DNA of 64,000 bases from Lineolata rhizophorae (Eukaryota; Ascomycota; Dothideomycetes; Lineolatales; Lineolataceae), in the NCBI GenBank assembly GCA_010093515.1, contig MU001674.1, forward strand, positions 1,265,560 through 1,329,559, given 5' to 3'. The position numbers were made by a program, and so were the translations under genes. Below, in pieces: positions 42,485-55,350 of the stretch (position 1 is the first letter of the stretch; each line of letters starts with the position of its first letter). The notes beneath the pieces are model-generated. The model saw only the letters and a program-made list of their open reading frames with translations. It did no database searches and was not told the origin of the DNA.

Positions 42485-44738
42485 TGTTTCTTTGGGTCCT
42501 GGGGCGGAATCTTTTGCGTTAGCGGGATTCGGGTCCGAAAGCGCGTCTTGGAGATTGCAGGTCGAGTCGATCGCTGGAGGTCTGAGTTGGCGGGGGAGTG
42601 CCGAGCGGTGCCGGCATAGCAGGTACCTACCTGCATCTGCTTGCGAGCCGAAGCGGCGAGCATGCCGCAGCAGGCCGTATTTTGCACCTTCCCCCCTGGC
42701 CGGAAACCTCGCGCTCGACCCTACCAACATTCCCGAGCGTCATCGGAGCGGCTCGCGGGGCGACATCAGATGTGCCGGTTATCTTGTCCATCAACCTTTC
42801 GGCTTCCATGTTTTGGGCCGTGGCATCGACGGGTGGCGCGTGCTACGGGGCTTGGGAAGAGCTGCCTGCGCCTGGCGAGGTGGTAACCTGTTGCGATCCT
42901 ATACGATGATTCTGCGTTCTCGGCCCCCCTTGTGTGACTAGCTGCACCTTGGTCGAATTTGCGTTCGAGGGCCGATCGGTAGTTCAATTTCATTTTCGCA
43001 CGGTCGAGCTGATGATGTACGGAGTACACCGAGCTATGCATACAGTCTCAACATTTCAAACCTTGGAGATAAATCTGCGGATCAGCTTTCCGAGGTTGTT
43101 TAGGACCTCCACCAGGCCGTCGTATCTGTTGCTGTTTCGGCGCAGCTCATAGCCACATAGCTTCTCACCATCGAATCACCTCACCCGTCCACGTTTTCGC
43201 TGTCCCGGGATCTTAAAAGCCAAAACACACGCTCTCGCTCCCCCGCCACAACGCTTGTAGCTTCTAAGCCCCCTTGAAACTCGCAGCATCCCGAACGTTA
43301 ATCCTCGACAACAACCTCTCCAGCGACGCAGCTCGCCCTGGCGTTTTCCGCGCCCGCCAATCCCGCTTCAAAACTCTCCTCACATGTCCCTCCTCCGCAG
43401 AAGATTCCCTCCCCCCCCCTCCTTTTCACTTCCACCACCGCGACGCACCCTTCCTCTAATCCAACCGCACCTTCAACCCAGCCCCTCCCCTCGGCATTCC
43501 GAAACCCGGGGCTCGCCTCTACACTGCCGCGCCAGGCGACGATTCCGTCCACGGCGAAGCCCACCGTCCGCCCGGCCGAGCAGCGCGGAGCCTTCGGCGC
43601 CGCTTCTGGCGGCCGTCCGCGCGGGCCGCGCCGCGGCGCGTCCGACCAGTCGCGATGGCACGGCCGAAGGAGATGCGCCTGGGAACAGCGCGGCGGATGC
43701 GGCGGCCCTCCCGGCTCAAGGCCGAGGGCAGACCGGGCACAGTCACGAGAAAGCAGAGCACACGCGGGACAACGGCACAGGACGACGGACAAGCAACGCG
43801 CGCGCTTCGCTCGCGTTGATTTTTCTTGCTTGCTCTGCGCATTCGCTTCGGCAGTAGACTAACGCAGTCCGAAGGAGGAGGGACGGGACCCCGCCGAGCC
43901 TGAACCGCAACAAACACACACACACACACACATATAAAGAGGCCCTCCCCATCGAGTCCGACGATTACTCGGAAAACAGCCGCTCGACAAGCCCAGAGGT
44001 ATAAATGGAGACAGAAAAGGGAGGAAGGACAGAGAGCTAAAGACACACGACCGATCCACCCTCGTCACCTAGCCCGGGCTGCCTCCCTCCCGGCTACCAC
44101 AACCCCCCTCGGTCCCTTCGGAGACAAAACAAAAACTGCAGCGGGGAATTTGGATACGGTCAAGCAGGCGGAAAAAGGCAGCGCTCCCTTCTCGTGGAAT
44201 TACTCAATCCGGCACAGCGCACAACGCCAGGAAATAAGAGGAAAAAAAAAAAGGCTAACAACAAAAAGAGCAACAAGGTTGAAATGAAAGGGCAAAGTGG
44301 GCAAAGGAGAAAAGAAAAGGTTTTTAAAAAAGAAAAAAAAAACAGTGCACCCCAAGACCTCTTTCGGATGAAGAGCTTCCAACCGTACTAGACACTAGCA
44401 GCTCCCACCTCAGTTTTCCAATAGGCAAAAGAACAAAGGCGCAAAAAAAAAAAAAGGGGGTCAGCTTATCTCGCCCGGCAGGAACATTCCCGCCCACCCT
44501 GCGCTTTTCAAATGGATTTTGTGCCCCTAGCAAAAAGCAAAGAAAAAGAGAGACCCCAAGTCTCCCGCGGTCCCGAATAAGAGAACCGAGAGACGGGTGT
44601 CGAAAAGGTATCCGGACGCACAAAGTTAGGAAAGAAAAAAAAAAAAGGCCAAAGGGACAGGGAAAAGAAAAGAACGCCGGTATCATAGGAGCGCCGCCTC
44701 GATCGCGGCAGCAGCAGCAACGAAACACGCTCTCCCCT
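42485..44738. other. Intergenic region downstream of the gap
   Basis: No gene family recognised. It contains a 16-base hairpin (GCAGGTA CC TACCTGC, 42619-42634), an AC dinucleotide run (43914-43932), and several A-rich runs at 44,240-44,460 and 44,630-44,645. The ORF at 43384-43857 is Pro/Arg/Ala-rich and composition-driven. Confidence 0.45.
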
Positions 44739-45030
44739 CCCCACCAAACCTTTAGCCCACCACGCTTTTCCATCGAATCCCCAAACCATCCATCTTACTC
44801 CTCAAACCACATTACAACTCCTCCCTCCCCCCTCTCACGACAATCCCATAACCCCCAACCTCTGCACACCACCACCACCACCACCCCCACCAAACCTTTA
44901 GCCCACCACGCTTTTCCATCGAATCCCCAAACCATCCATCTTACTCCTCAAACCACATTACAACTCCTCCCTCCCCCCTCTCACGACAATCCCATAACCC
45001 CCAACCTCTGCACACCACCACCACCACCAC
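44739..45030. repeat. Perfect tandem duplication, 2 x 146 bp, over the LRG1 3' end
   Basis: Bases 44739-44884 and 44885-45030 are identical in every position I compared. Identity ends at 44738/44884 on one side and 45032/44886 on the other. Each copy carries, on the minus strand, the last ~17 codons of LRG1, its stop and about 100 bases of downstream DNA. The copy next to the gene body supplies the real C-terminus (stop 44983-44981); the other is a non-coding echo. A CCA/CAC repeat at the junction offers a simple slippage origin. Collapse or duplication in assembly is the alternative. Confidence 0.93.
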
Positions 45031-48000
45031 CACCCGCCCCATTCCTATACTGCGAACTCCTATTCCCCGGACTCCCGCCACCCGCGCTCGCCACGCTATC
45101 CGCCGACCCGTTCCGCGGGCTCCCGTGCTGCGACTGCGCGTACGGCGGGTTCGGCGGGCCGGCGAAGTCGAAGCCCTGCGGGGCGGCGGCGGCGGCGGCG
45201 GCTCCCGGGGTGCCGAGCGGCGGCGGCGGCGGCGGGGGGGGGGGGCCGCCGCGGCGCTCGGCCTCGAAGGCGTGGTGGGGCTGGACGTCGGCGTCGACGC
45301 GGGTGAGGACGGGGGCGGCGCGGGCGGAGCGGGTGGAGCCGCCGGCGGCGGGACCGCCGCCGCCGGTGCGGCTGGCGTAGCCGTCGGTGTTGGCGTAGAC
45401 GACGGTGGCGTTCTTAGCGATGTCGCCGTAGCGGCGGAGGATCTCCTTTGTGGTGAGGTCGGCCGGGTTGGCGAAGAGGGAGGAATCGTTGAGGATGGAG
45501 GTGAGGTCCTCGGGGATGAGGCACATGGCGTCGTTGCACTGGATGAGGGTGTGGACGGCCTCGACGGCGAGGAAGGCCTTGTCCATGTCCGGCTGCTGGC
45601 CCGGCTTCGTCACCTCGTACAGGATGTTGGGCGCGATGACGGTGGCCAGGTTGTGGATGTCCATCTTGGAGCCCGACTCCTCGTCCACCGTGTGGAACGA
45701 GCTCGCCCAGCCGAGGAAGCTGAAGAGCACCTCCATCGTGTCCCGGTGAGCCTTGGGCAGTAGGCAGCACGTCAGGTGCATCACCCGCCGCCGCTTGTCC
45801 TCGTCGTTCATGCGCGCCGCCGCGATGAAGAGCCGGTACAGCTTGTGCGTCATGACCGGGTCCGGCAGCTCTCGAAGGTACTTTTTCAGCAGCGCGGCCA
45901 CCTGGACGGGCGACTCGCGCGTCAGGTCCACGGCGTCGGACCCCCGCGTGTCGTACGCCTCGGCCAGCTCGTTGAGCCGACGAATGTTGCCGTTCTTGCG
46001 GAACACGCCCTCGACGCTCATGTCCATGCTACGCATGGCTGACACGGCGTCGTTGACGAGGCCCGGGACGCGCAGCGTGAACGGGCCGACGCCATCGGTG
46101 CTATCCGCCCCGTCGCGCTCCACCACGGTCTCCAGGCTCTTCCCAAACACGCCCGTGTCCTTCTTCTTGCCGCCCTTCCTCTCCTTCTCCTTCTCGTTCG
46201 TCAGCCGCTTCTCCATCCCGCCGTCCACGGGCTTGCCCGTCTTGAACGCCTTGCCGAACTTGCCCCAAAAGGTCGCCCGCTTCGTCTCGATCAGCTCGAG
46301 CAGCTCCTCCTGGTTGAACTCGCCCTCGAGCAGCGGCTCCATCGACAGCACCGCCACGTGCCGCAGGATGAAGTACTCCAGCGGCGACAGCTCCGAGAAG
46401 AACTTACGCCCGTAGCGCGGCGGCGCCGATGCCCCCATGTCCACGCCCGCGGCCGGCGTCCCCATGCCCGCCATAGGCCCAGGCCCACCGGGCATCTGGC
46501 CGGCCGCCGCTCGCTCCAGTTCGTTCCCGCCGCTCACGTCGCGTCTATGTCCATTCACTAAGCGCGGCCGAGGTTCCGTGCCGATGAGATTGCGTCCAGC
46601 ATACCTTGAAGCGTTCGGACGCTGCTCGCGGGCTTGTTCGGCCGCTACGAGGCGCGGGATATCGTCTAGCGCGATGGAGTTGGTGCCTAGCGCGAACTGT
46701 TGGCTGACGCCTTGCGAGGCAGCGGGTGCCGACGAGGAGATGTCGCGATCGGTAATGATGCGCATGCCGGGCGCAGTCGGGGCAGACGAAGCCGTCGGTT
46801 GTCCTTGTTGGTCGCCCGAGGAGCCCGGGCGCGCCGACGTACCTTCTGGATCGTTTAGTATGCGCGAGGCGCGAGCACGCTTCATGTTAGTAGAAAGACT
46901 CTTTTCGAGCCGAGTGGAGCGAAGGCGGCGGATATCGCCAAGTGTTTGCTCGTATGATGAACCGTTCCTTGCGTGTGGAGAAGCTGCGGCGGCGGTCTGG
47001 GTAGAATTAAGAGGAGCGGAGGTCGAAGTTGAACCCGCATACGAGCGGGAACGAGTGTCGGAACGAAGTAAAGGCGGCTCTGTAGGGCCATCGTCGGCGG
47101 GGATGCGGTGTCCTTGATTGGAGTCGTAGTGAGCTAAGTTTGGATCGTCTGCGAATCGCATGTCTGTTAGCCGCACGTAAACACACGTCCCAACAGTAAT
47201 TCTGATTTTCCGAGAACATTGAAGAACAATGCGGCCGGGCGAACAAAACAGTGAAGACATGTTTTCACCAAAACAGAAAACCCAAAGAACCCCACCCATA
47301 ACAAGAAGCAACTCACCAGACGTATGCGGCAAAACGCCGCTCGTCCTCAGCGTCGCCAGCAGCCTCGCGTGGGCCACCCTCAGCAGATGGACGTACTGCC
47401 GCAGCCGCGACACGAGGACGGCGCCACCCTCGGCGTCCGGTGCGCCGACGGCGCACTCATCGCACAGCAGCTGCTGCCTGGAGTCGCTCCAGCGGACGTC
47501 CTGGAGGCGGTGCGGAGCCGCGAGGTCGGAGTGGCAGTGGGCGCAGACGAGGCAGGGCACGTGGACGACGCGGCCGGCGGCGACGCGGGCACAGCGGTCC
47601 TCGACCGGCTTGTCGCAGGCGGCGCACGTGTCGGCGGAGCGGAGGACGTAAGCCTCGTCGGCGGCCGCGGCCGAGGACGGGTCCTCCTGCGCCAGCCGCG
47701 CGTCCAGCGAGTTGATGTGGTGCAGGAAGTTGGTCAGCCCGTCCGACGACCGCGTGTCGCGCTCCAGCTTGAGCGAGCCTTGCAGGCAGATGCGGATGAG
47801 GAGCTTGAGGTAGTGGGCCAGGCCCGTGACGAGCGAGAGGAGCTCCTGCGTCACGCCGAGGCGCCGCATGCCCTGGTCCTTGGACTCGGATAGGAGCTGG
47901 AAGAAGGCGACGACCTTTTTGCAAAGCAGCTTGGCTTCGCGCGAGTAGGAGAGACCTGGGTTTGCGGCGGCGAAGACTCACGTAAGGATCTTTTTTACCC

Positions 48001-49273
48001 GGCAAGAGACAAAAGATCAAGGGCAGGGGGAAAAAAAACATACCTTTCGGCCCTATCCTCACAAGCATGTGGTCCAGCTCGTCCGCCGCCGTGAACAGCA
48101 GATCGACGTGGACGATGAACTTCTTGGCCGCCATGACGCCGTCGATGTAGGCGCCGTTGCTGACGTGCAGCAGCATGTCCGATATGCACGTCGCGCTCTT
48201 CTCCTCGAACTGCGACAGCGTCCGCCATATCCAGAGCACCTTCTGCTCGACGCGCTCCTCCTCGACGCGCACCAGCCGCCTCTCCTCGTCCGTCGCCTGG
48301 TCCGCCGACGACAGGTCCGCCACCGGCGGGAGCGCGCCCTGCCCCCCCGCTTCTTTCCGATCCTCCTCCGGCTTGAGCTTGACGTTCCAGTACTTGTGAA
48401 TCATGTAGCACTCGGGGTGCCAGTGCTGGTTCATTCCGTTGCGAAAGATCTCGACGAACTGCTTCAGGATGGCCGTCTGGCAGCCGTGGCAGCGCTGGGC
48501 GAAGCGTGTCGAGTAGTGGTAGTGGCAGTAGACGTTCCCTTCGTGCTCGTAGTAGCTGTCGCTGGCGCCGAAGACGGTCGGGCACACGCTGCACGTGAAG
48601 TGCTCGATGTGGTACTTGCGGTCCAGCGCCGTGATGTAAGAGCCGCGCAGCGCGCCGCCGCACGCGAAGCAGAGCAGGTCGAGCCGCCGGAAGTAGTCCG
48701 TCTCGCACAGCGGGTACTGGTTCGGCGGCTGGTCGGGCACCGGGAAGAACTTGGAGGCGACCACCTTGTTGCAGTCCTGTAGCGAGCGGTTTCTGGTAAG
48801 CATGTATCGGCCCCCGCCGCGGGTATGCACGTGAAAGGGAAGCTGGGGATCTTGCGTACGTGACATGTGAAGCATTCTAGATGGTAGGTATCCCCGAGCG
48901 CGCGCACAAACTGGCCTGTGAGCGGCTCGCCACATTTGCCGCAGATGCGCGATCCGCTCGGTCTCCTCCCCGCGCCTCCGTTCGGCCGCGACCTCTCCCT
49001 GCTGCCGCCCTGATCGTGCTCCCTGCCGTGCGCCATCGAGTCGGCCGAGCCCTGCGTGGTGGGATCCGGCCTCGCGCGGGGTGACGCCGGGTAGGTCCCG
49101 TCGAATCTCGTGTTCGTGTTCATGGCGCGCGGTTGCTGCTGCTGGTTGTACTGGAGCTGGTCCCTCGACGACCAGTCCGAGTAGCTCTGGTCGATCGGCG
49201 TCGGCGGCACCTGCGTGGCGCCGTGATTGTATTTCGGCGATGCCCCCGGCGGCTGCGTTGGGGGCGCGACCAT
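44981..49273 (-). CDS. LRG1: LRG1-type RhoGAP with three LIM domains
   Basis: Four exons on the minus strand (49273-48860, 48776-48044, 47955-47317, 47163-44981) join in frame to ~1,322 residues. LIM1 and LIM2 lie at ~109-235 (CGKCGEPLTGQFVRALGDTY, CFACGGALRGSYITALDRKY) and zinc pairs continue to CHGCQTAILKQF. A helical region follows (KKVVAFFQLLSESKDQ), then LIM3 (~490-560, CAACDKPVEDRCARVA). A Ser/Arg-rich linker leads to the RhoGAP domain (~930-1125) with the arginine finger in GVFRKNGNIRRLNELAEAYD and KKYLRELPDPVMTHKLY. The three-LIM layout is that of Lrg1, which turns off Rho1 and so restrains glucan synthase and the cell-integrity pathway. In Neurospora it is needed for hyphal tip growth. 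The C-terminus is a disordered Pro/Gly tail. The start at 49273 is the first ATG in frame. Its 3' end is duplicated. Confidence 0.93.
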
Positions 49274-51872
49274 GGCGCCGCGGAGCACGGGAAGCAAAGA
49301 AGAGCGGACCGAGCTTGCGGGAACAGGGCTGGTGAGGCCGGCGATCGAAAGATGTCTCCCGTAGCTGCCAAGGCTCCTGTGCGTCTGAGAAACGGGTCGG
49401 ACCGCAATACGATGGAGCGAGCCCCTGCTCGTGTGCAGTTGTTGCGGTATTTGCGCTTGCGGGAGAGGGCGTGGCAGGGGTGCGAGAAAGGTGTACCGAT
49501 GGTGCGTGAAGGTGGGCGTTCGCTCGGGTTACGCGGGTCCGCAGGGCGAACGCGAGCGCGCGGAAGGCGTGGAGGACAAGCGTGCGGGCGAGGACGAGAT
49601 GGGAGCGCGTGGGCACGAGCCGGAGAAGGCAAGTGCGCAGCTGGTGTACGCCCGTCGAAGAGGACGAGCTTCTCGTCGGGTAAGGCGGCGGACGTCCGAA
49701 ACCTGGAGGGGGGAACGAGGGGGGGAGGGGGGTGGTGAGCGGTATGTACTGCGGTAGGTTGGCGAGAAAACCCCCGTCGCGCGACGGCCGGCGGCGGGGC
49801 GAGCAGCTGGCGAATTCCTGCTGTACTGTTGCCCGGCCGGAACGTCCGCTGCCGGAAGGTGTTTGGATCGAGAAACCTGGCGACTCCGGGGCCCAAGGTC
49901 AGGCCGGAGCTGCGGCGGCGGGCAGCGACTCGTCGTGCTGCGGCGGCGGCGGGCTGAGGAGCCGACGAGATGCTGGGGCGGTGCCGGCAGGCATGTATAC
50001 GGGCGGCGAAACAAGGAGCCCAGGGCGCGCGGGCGCGCTCGTCGGGAGAGGCAGAGGAGGCAGAGGTGCGTGTGCGGAGGACGGCGCCCAGACAGCTGCA
50101 GCTGCTGGAGCTGCGGTGGTGAGCGTTGCGAAGCCGCGGGCTGCGGTTGCGGGAGCGGGCGCGGGCGCGCGGGTGCGGTGTGGTGGTGGTGTATAGGTAG
50201 GTCGGGCCGCGGCGGTGGTGGAGGGCGATATGCCAGCGCAGCCAACGTCCCCTGCAGGGGCGCTGAAACGGTCGGCTGGCGCTCTCTTTGCGTTTTTACG
50301 TCTTTTTTAGCCCGCGCGACCGCAACGTCGACGGCTTCAGCGACCGGGCGGAGCGGCCAGAAAATGCGCCGCTGGCCGAATGCTGCACACGCAGAACACG
50401 CGAACCGTGGGACGGGCTCGTCCGGTCAATGGCACAGCTCGCGGTGGTGATGCGCCTGGGCCGATGCGCGGCAGCAGGTCCTCCGTACGCACTGCCGCAG
50501 ATTAGGGGAGCCCCATTGCTGGTCCAAACCTCCAGGACCGCGTGCGGGCGCGCGCTATTGGCGAGCTGCGCCAGGCTGCTTCGCCCAGAGGCCGCTCGCT
50601 CTGAGCCTCGAGCTCTCTCCTCTGCCAGTGCCCTCCCGAGACACGCGTGTCGACGTTGGGTGGAATGGTCAACGCACTTCCACGCTATTACGTCTGATGC
50701 CGGGGCATCATTGCTGAATCTCAATGTGAACGCTGCACGGACCTATCATAGCATGCTCCAGATGGCCCTCGACCAGGCCAGTATGTACCACCACTGACTC
50801 GCCGAGGTAGCCCGCCCCGTGATGCATGGCCCGCGAAGTGATTGCTCAATGACGGAGTAGATGCACGGAATCCACAGCTCCGTGAGACAAAAAAGGACCC
50901 GATTCTTTCCACAGGCTCGTGCCCGAAGCTCTTCACTGCGCCAATCCTTTGCGCCATAACCTGAACAACCTCCCGAACCCAGCTCACCACGGGAAGCACG
51001 TAGACGCTAACCTCTCCCCTTTGCAAAACCAGGGAAATTCACCCCCATCAGAAACAGCAAGAAGAACGAGCAAATCACCGCCTGCCCAGCGCCCCGACGC
51101 CATCGAAAAAGAGCACGACCAGCATGGAACGCTCTCGCGCCCATAGAAATAATTTCCGAAGGCGCGCCGCCCAGCTCCCCCCCCCGGTGGCTCCCCCCAC
51201 GGACGTGGCCAGCCGCCGGCTCGGCTGTGGCCCGCGCCCCGGGTCGGCCGCGCGCCTTGGCGCGCCACAGGGCCCCCGGCCGGGATGAGCCGCATTCCAG
51301 CGCCCCCTGCACACCCACCACCACCACTACACTACCCTCGCGCTCTGCTCCTCCACAACGCATCCATACGACTTACGACTGCAGTTCGACGTCGCCGCTC
51401 GCCACTTTCCACTACACCGCGCCGTCGAGATCGCGCCGTCGGTCCGTCTTGCCCTGCGCTAGCGCGGAACCCCGAGAAGAGTCGACGCCGGGCAGCGGAC
51501 GCGCGCGCGCGCGTGGAGAAAGGTCCTGGGCGTGTGGGCGCGCGCCGCCTATTGCGGGGCGGGATCGAGGAACGAGCGGAAGGAGCCGAGAGCGCGCGCG
51601 TGTGTGAGCGCCGGAAGCAAGAGAGGAGAAATAGAGGGGGAGAGAGGCATCTTTGTCGCGCTCGAGGCCGAGCTCTTAGTCCACGCGATCGCGCCCCCCG
51701 AGCGTCACCGCCACGTCCGTCTCTCCATCGTCGAATCGAGGTCGCAGCATACCTAGCCACGCCCGACACGGCATCGCGCCCTCCTCGCCTTCCGTCCTCG
51801 CATCCATAGCCTCCCTACCTTCTCCGCTCTGCTCGCCACCTCATCCACCAACCCTTCCCAACCCAGCGCGCC
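49274..51872. other. Divergent LRG1/RPB4 intergenic region
   Basis: GC-rich spacer that must hold both promoters. ORFs of 150-240 codons on either strand (for example 49529-50245, 50288-50797, 51285-51809) have no domain and Arg/Pro-biased composition. An alternative upstream exon for LRG1 could hide here but was not supported. Confidence 0.45.
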
Positions 51873-52425
51873 ATGGAATCCCACGCCGCCCCCTCCACGG
51901 CGCGCGGCGCCCAAAAGCCCGGCGACGAGGAAGCCGGCGCCGACCTGCGCCTGGGCGAGTTCCACGGCGTGCCGACGCTCTCGCTGTCCGAGGCGCGGCT
52001 GCTCATCACGGCCGTCATGGACCACCGGCGCGCCGACGCCAAGAAGGGCGCCAAGGTCCAGGAGACGGAGACGCTCATCAAGATCCAGGACTACCTGGAC
52101 GTGTTTGCCCGCTTCAAGCAGAAGGAGAACATCGAGGCCGTGGAGCGGCTGCTGGCGACGACGGGGAGCTTGGACCCGTTTGAGCGGAGTCAGTTGGGTA
52201 CGTTGGCATGGACGCTTCCTTTTCTTTCCTTCTTTCTTTTTTTTTTAATTCGCCCTTGGTGGAATGGAGTGTACTGGCTAACCCGAGACCCCGACAGGCA
52301 CGCTTTGCTGCGAAACGGCCGAGGAGGCCAAGACGCTCATCCCGTCCATCACCCACAAGATCTCCGACGCCGACCTCCAGGACATCCTCAACGAGATCTC
52401 CAAACTGCGTAACTTTGTCGAGTAA
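51873..52425 (+). CDS. RPB4: RNA polymerase II subunit RPB4
   Basis: Two exons (51873-52197 and 52298-52425) join in frame to 150 residues. The HRDC-like Rpb4 fold is visible: LRLGEFHGVPTLSLSEARLL, then YLDVFARFKQKENIEAVERL, then GTLCCETAEEAKTLIPSI and the closing DILNEISKLRNFVE. Rpb4 pairs with Rpb7 to form the polymerase stalk and also acts in mRNA export and decay. The length is short for yeast (221) but normal for filamentous fungi, which lack the yeast insert. The start Met is the only one upstream of the conserved region. The intron is 100 bases. Confidence 0.95.
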
Positions 52426-54690
52426 AGCCCGCATAGGGGTAGCGTTCGTCTTTGAATACCATCGAGCGAGCTCGCTATAGCTGGGAAATGGGTCGGGGAG
52501 GCGTCGGGGGCTTGATAGTATGCAGGTTGCGGAGTAAGTCTGCAACCTTTTTTTTTTCTCTCTTTTTCACGGTCTGGAAACTGCTCCGCGTGATGCGGCT
52601 AGGATATCAGTAAGAGAGGAGATGGAATTCTCCGCCTCCGCAAATATCAAAATTAGAATGAATGACGGAATGAACAGGCCCTCATCTGGTGGGCGCGTGA
52701 CAAAGCCTAGAACGGATTGTGAACCCGGTGTTGCATTTTGTCTGCTTTCCTCTATTCTTCTCTTTTCTTTTCTTCTGCTCTGCGATTAGAACTGGGATCA
52801 TGCGACTGGTATTGGAAAGGATGATTTCCTGGGATGTTCTATACAGGCGTTTGTTTTTAGTCTTTTTTAACACAATATTCGACAAGGAAGCAAGTCCTTG
52901 TCTGGCAATGCTCTTTGCGGTCTCTTCTGAGTCTGAATGGATAGTGTCCTGCTCGCTTTCCACGGGTCGCTTCGAATCCATTGCCCCTACAGTGAGAAAA
53001 AAACATTCCATGCACTATACGTCTGACGGAGTACTGCGGGATGAATGTGTAAGACCTGGAATATATGCGCGTCTTCCAAGCTAGGCCGCGAGGCATGGAG
53101 GGGATTCCCAAGTTTTCGGCTCCCAATTGATAAAGCTCTGTTCCGGACATTTTTGACTTTAGCTAGTGGCACCGTGGTACCATTTACAGAAGCTACGCAA
53201 GCGGGCGGGCGGCCACGCCTCTCGTGAATCACTTCCGCAGTACGGTACTGCTGCATACCGCTACCGTTGTTGCCCTAGTTAGACACGTGGTATCTCGAGT
53301 GTCGTCACCCCACGCGCCCTTGTAATTTCACACGATTTTCCATGGCACCGCGTACCCAGTCGTGGGTGCCTACCCTCGTACTACGTTCGGCGCAACCACC
53401 CTTCCATTGCTCAACACATCTCTTTAGCAGTAGTAAGTACTACGTTGAGGCGGGTCGAAAAGACCCAAGGACCGGAGAATCAGTTTTCATAAAGTACGTA
53501 GTCCATAACGAAGACCTGCTGCCTTTCCCCGGCGCTCTTTTCATGGGCCATTCCGCATGCCCCCATTTTGCCTGCCGGGTGAGAGAATAGTGTAGGGTAG
53601 CGTGCCCAAGACGAAGTCAGCTCCACTTATTCCCCATTCAGTACCTGCACCTGCACGTTGCAACCTGCCAAGGGGATGTTTGGTCTTCGAAAATGAATTT
53701 CGGCTAGTCCGAAAGGAGTAGGTCGGCCCTCCATAGATTTCTCAAGAACTGACTTTATCTGAGAGTGGAGCCGCCGATCCGCTCTTGGTTGTTGATTTCC
53801 TTATGGGAAGACGGCCTTGCGAAGCTCTTGGCACACCCTACGGCAATCGCCTAGTGCCAAAGCATACGTTTATCCAGCGCCATGAATGCCCTCCTCGTGG
53901 CTCTGGATCTAGGCTCACTCATGATCATAAGGTACTTATAAGGACGAGCACATACAGCCCTTCGGGCCTCTCTTACTACTTACTCTGTGTGCGCAGAAGG
54001 TGACAAATTCATGCACGGATCATTTCGGCCAATGGGTCTATGACTTAAGATTACAACGTTTCAACACGAACCGTAAGAGCGGCAGCTCGGAGGTTGAAGT
54101 GGTCGGCTGCACGAGCGCTTTTGATCAGCCCGCACTCGCCCCCCCTCAGTTACCCAGTTATTTAGCACATGCCGTCACCTCATTCGCTCAATGAAAGAGA
54201 GGGGGAAGATCAATTCGTTCCCAGGATCGCCCTCCCACAAGCATTAGGCTTGTACGTCACCAAGCTCACGCCATCGCAGTTTTCACACGTTGGGTGGTTC
54301 AACAATTTTTCCTAGTAGTTTATGGATGGTTCCCTGGTATGGCTCGGTGACAAGTCTTGGATAATCTCCACGTTCAATCGCCGCATGTTCTCAGAAAGGG
54401 CGCGCTCTCACGACATACGCATACAACACTATTTCCATGCGTCATTTCTTACGCTAAACAAAACGAAATAGCATCTCAACCATGGTTTCTGCAGGACATA
54501 AAGAGAACAAGCCAAAATTGCTACCAAAGATCGGGCAGCGCTGTACATGACCAGTTGTTTAGTAGCAAGCAAGTCACTTCAAACCCGTGTGATTTTCACA
54601 GCAATAGCAGGATTCTTTGTGGGAAAAACATCATCTCCAGAGGGAGCACAGGTAATCACGAGCTGCTGCCCTGCAGGCATGTACGAAAGC
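52426..54690. other. AT-richer island, left part
   Basis: After the RPB4 3' flank the DNA becomes A/T-richer, with only ORFs below about 120 codons. Three CTACTACGTA-type copies occur within 130 bases (53377-53389, 53431-53446, 53494-53504). Frames at 53785-54190 and 54210-54470 read partly like degraded coding DNA (for example GLYVTKLTPSQF) but no family was identified. Confidence 0.45.
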
Positions 54691-55350
54691 TGCCTTATCC
54701 CGATTCCCTAGACCGGAAACTGAGTGTTGGGGATATCGACGCGAGTTCCGTGTTTATCAAATGCTTCTGGAGCACGACCGGCTTTTGCAGACGATCGATT
54801 ACTTTCCGGAAGAATCCATTATGCTCGAGCACATCCCGAACGGTGCCCTTGGAAACTACCTGCAGTCTGAAGGTGGCACGGCAAGCCGCCAGCACCGGAT
54901 ATAGTGGGCATGTGATGCCGCTGAGGAGGCTACATCGCCTCCATTTCAATGGCATGATTCACTGCGACACCAAGTTCGACAGCTTCCTGCTGCTGGACTC
55001 GGGGCTCCGGCTTCGAATCGTAGACTTCTCGGAATCATCTGTTGATGGCTCGTGGGGCGTCAGCTTTGGAGAGCACCAAGTTCTGTTTACATCGCCCTTG
55101 AGAGGCTCCCTCGGCGGCTCAGACGGATTTGTTCGCCCTAGGATCGATAATACACGAGATTATGAGCAGGGAGCAGCCTTACCGCGATTTCTCAGATGAT
55201 AAAGTAACGACTTTGCTTGAACAGAAGACATCCCCGTCGGTAGACAGTTTGCCCGGCGGCGACATTATCAAGAAATGTTGGCATGCTGAGATCAACTTGG
55301 CTGAAGAGGTTTATAAACCTCTAAAGCTAATGCCTAGAGTAAACGGCTAG
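54690..55350 (+). pseudogene. Broken protein-kinase gene (divergent fungal Ser/Thr kinase)
   Basis: Three frames carry consecutive kinase pieces. 54716-54900 reads YRREFRVYQMLLEHDRLL then EESIMLEHIPNGALGNYLQS (N-lobe and hinge) and meets a TAG at about 54902 where Gln is expected before WACDAAE. 54925-55100 reads LHRLHFNGMIHCDTKFDSFL and RLRIVDFSES (catalytic loop HCDTK, and DFS in place of DFG). 55129-55350 reads FALGSIIHEIMSREQPYRDF to IIKKCWHAE (C-lobe). At least two frameshifts and one stop separate them. The Gln-to-TAG change is of the C-to-T kind. Divergent loops like these occur in expanded small-kinase families of filamentous fungi. Non-functional as it stands. Confidence 0.75.
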
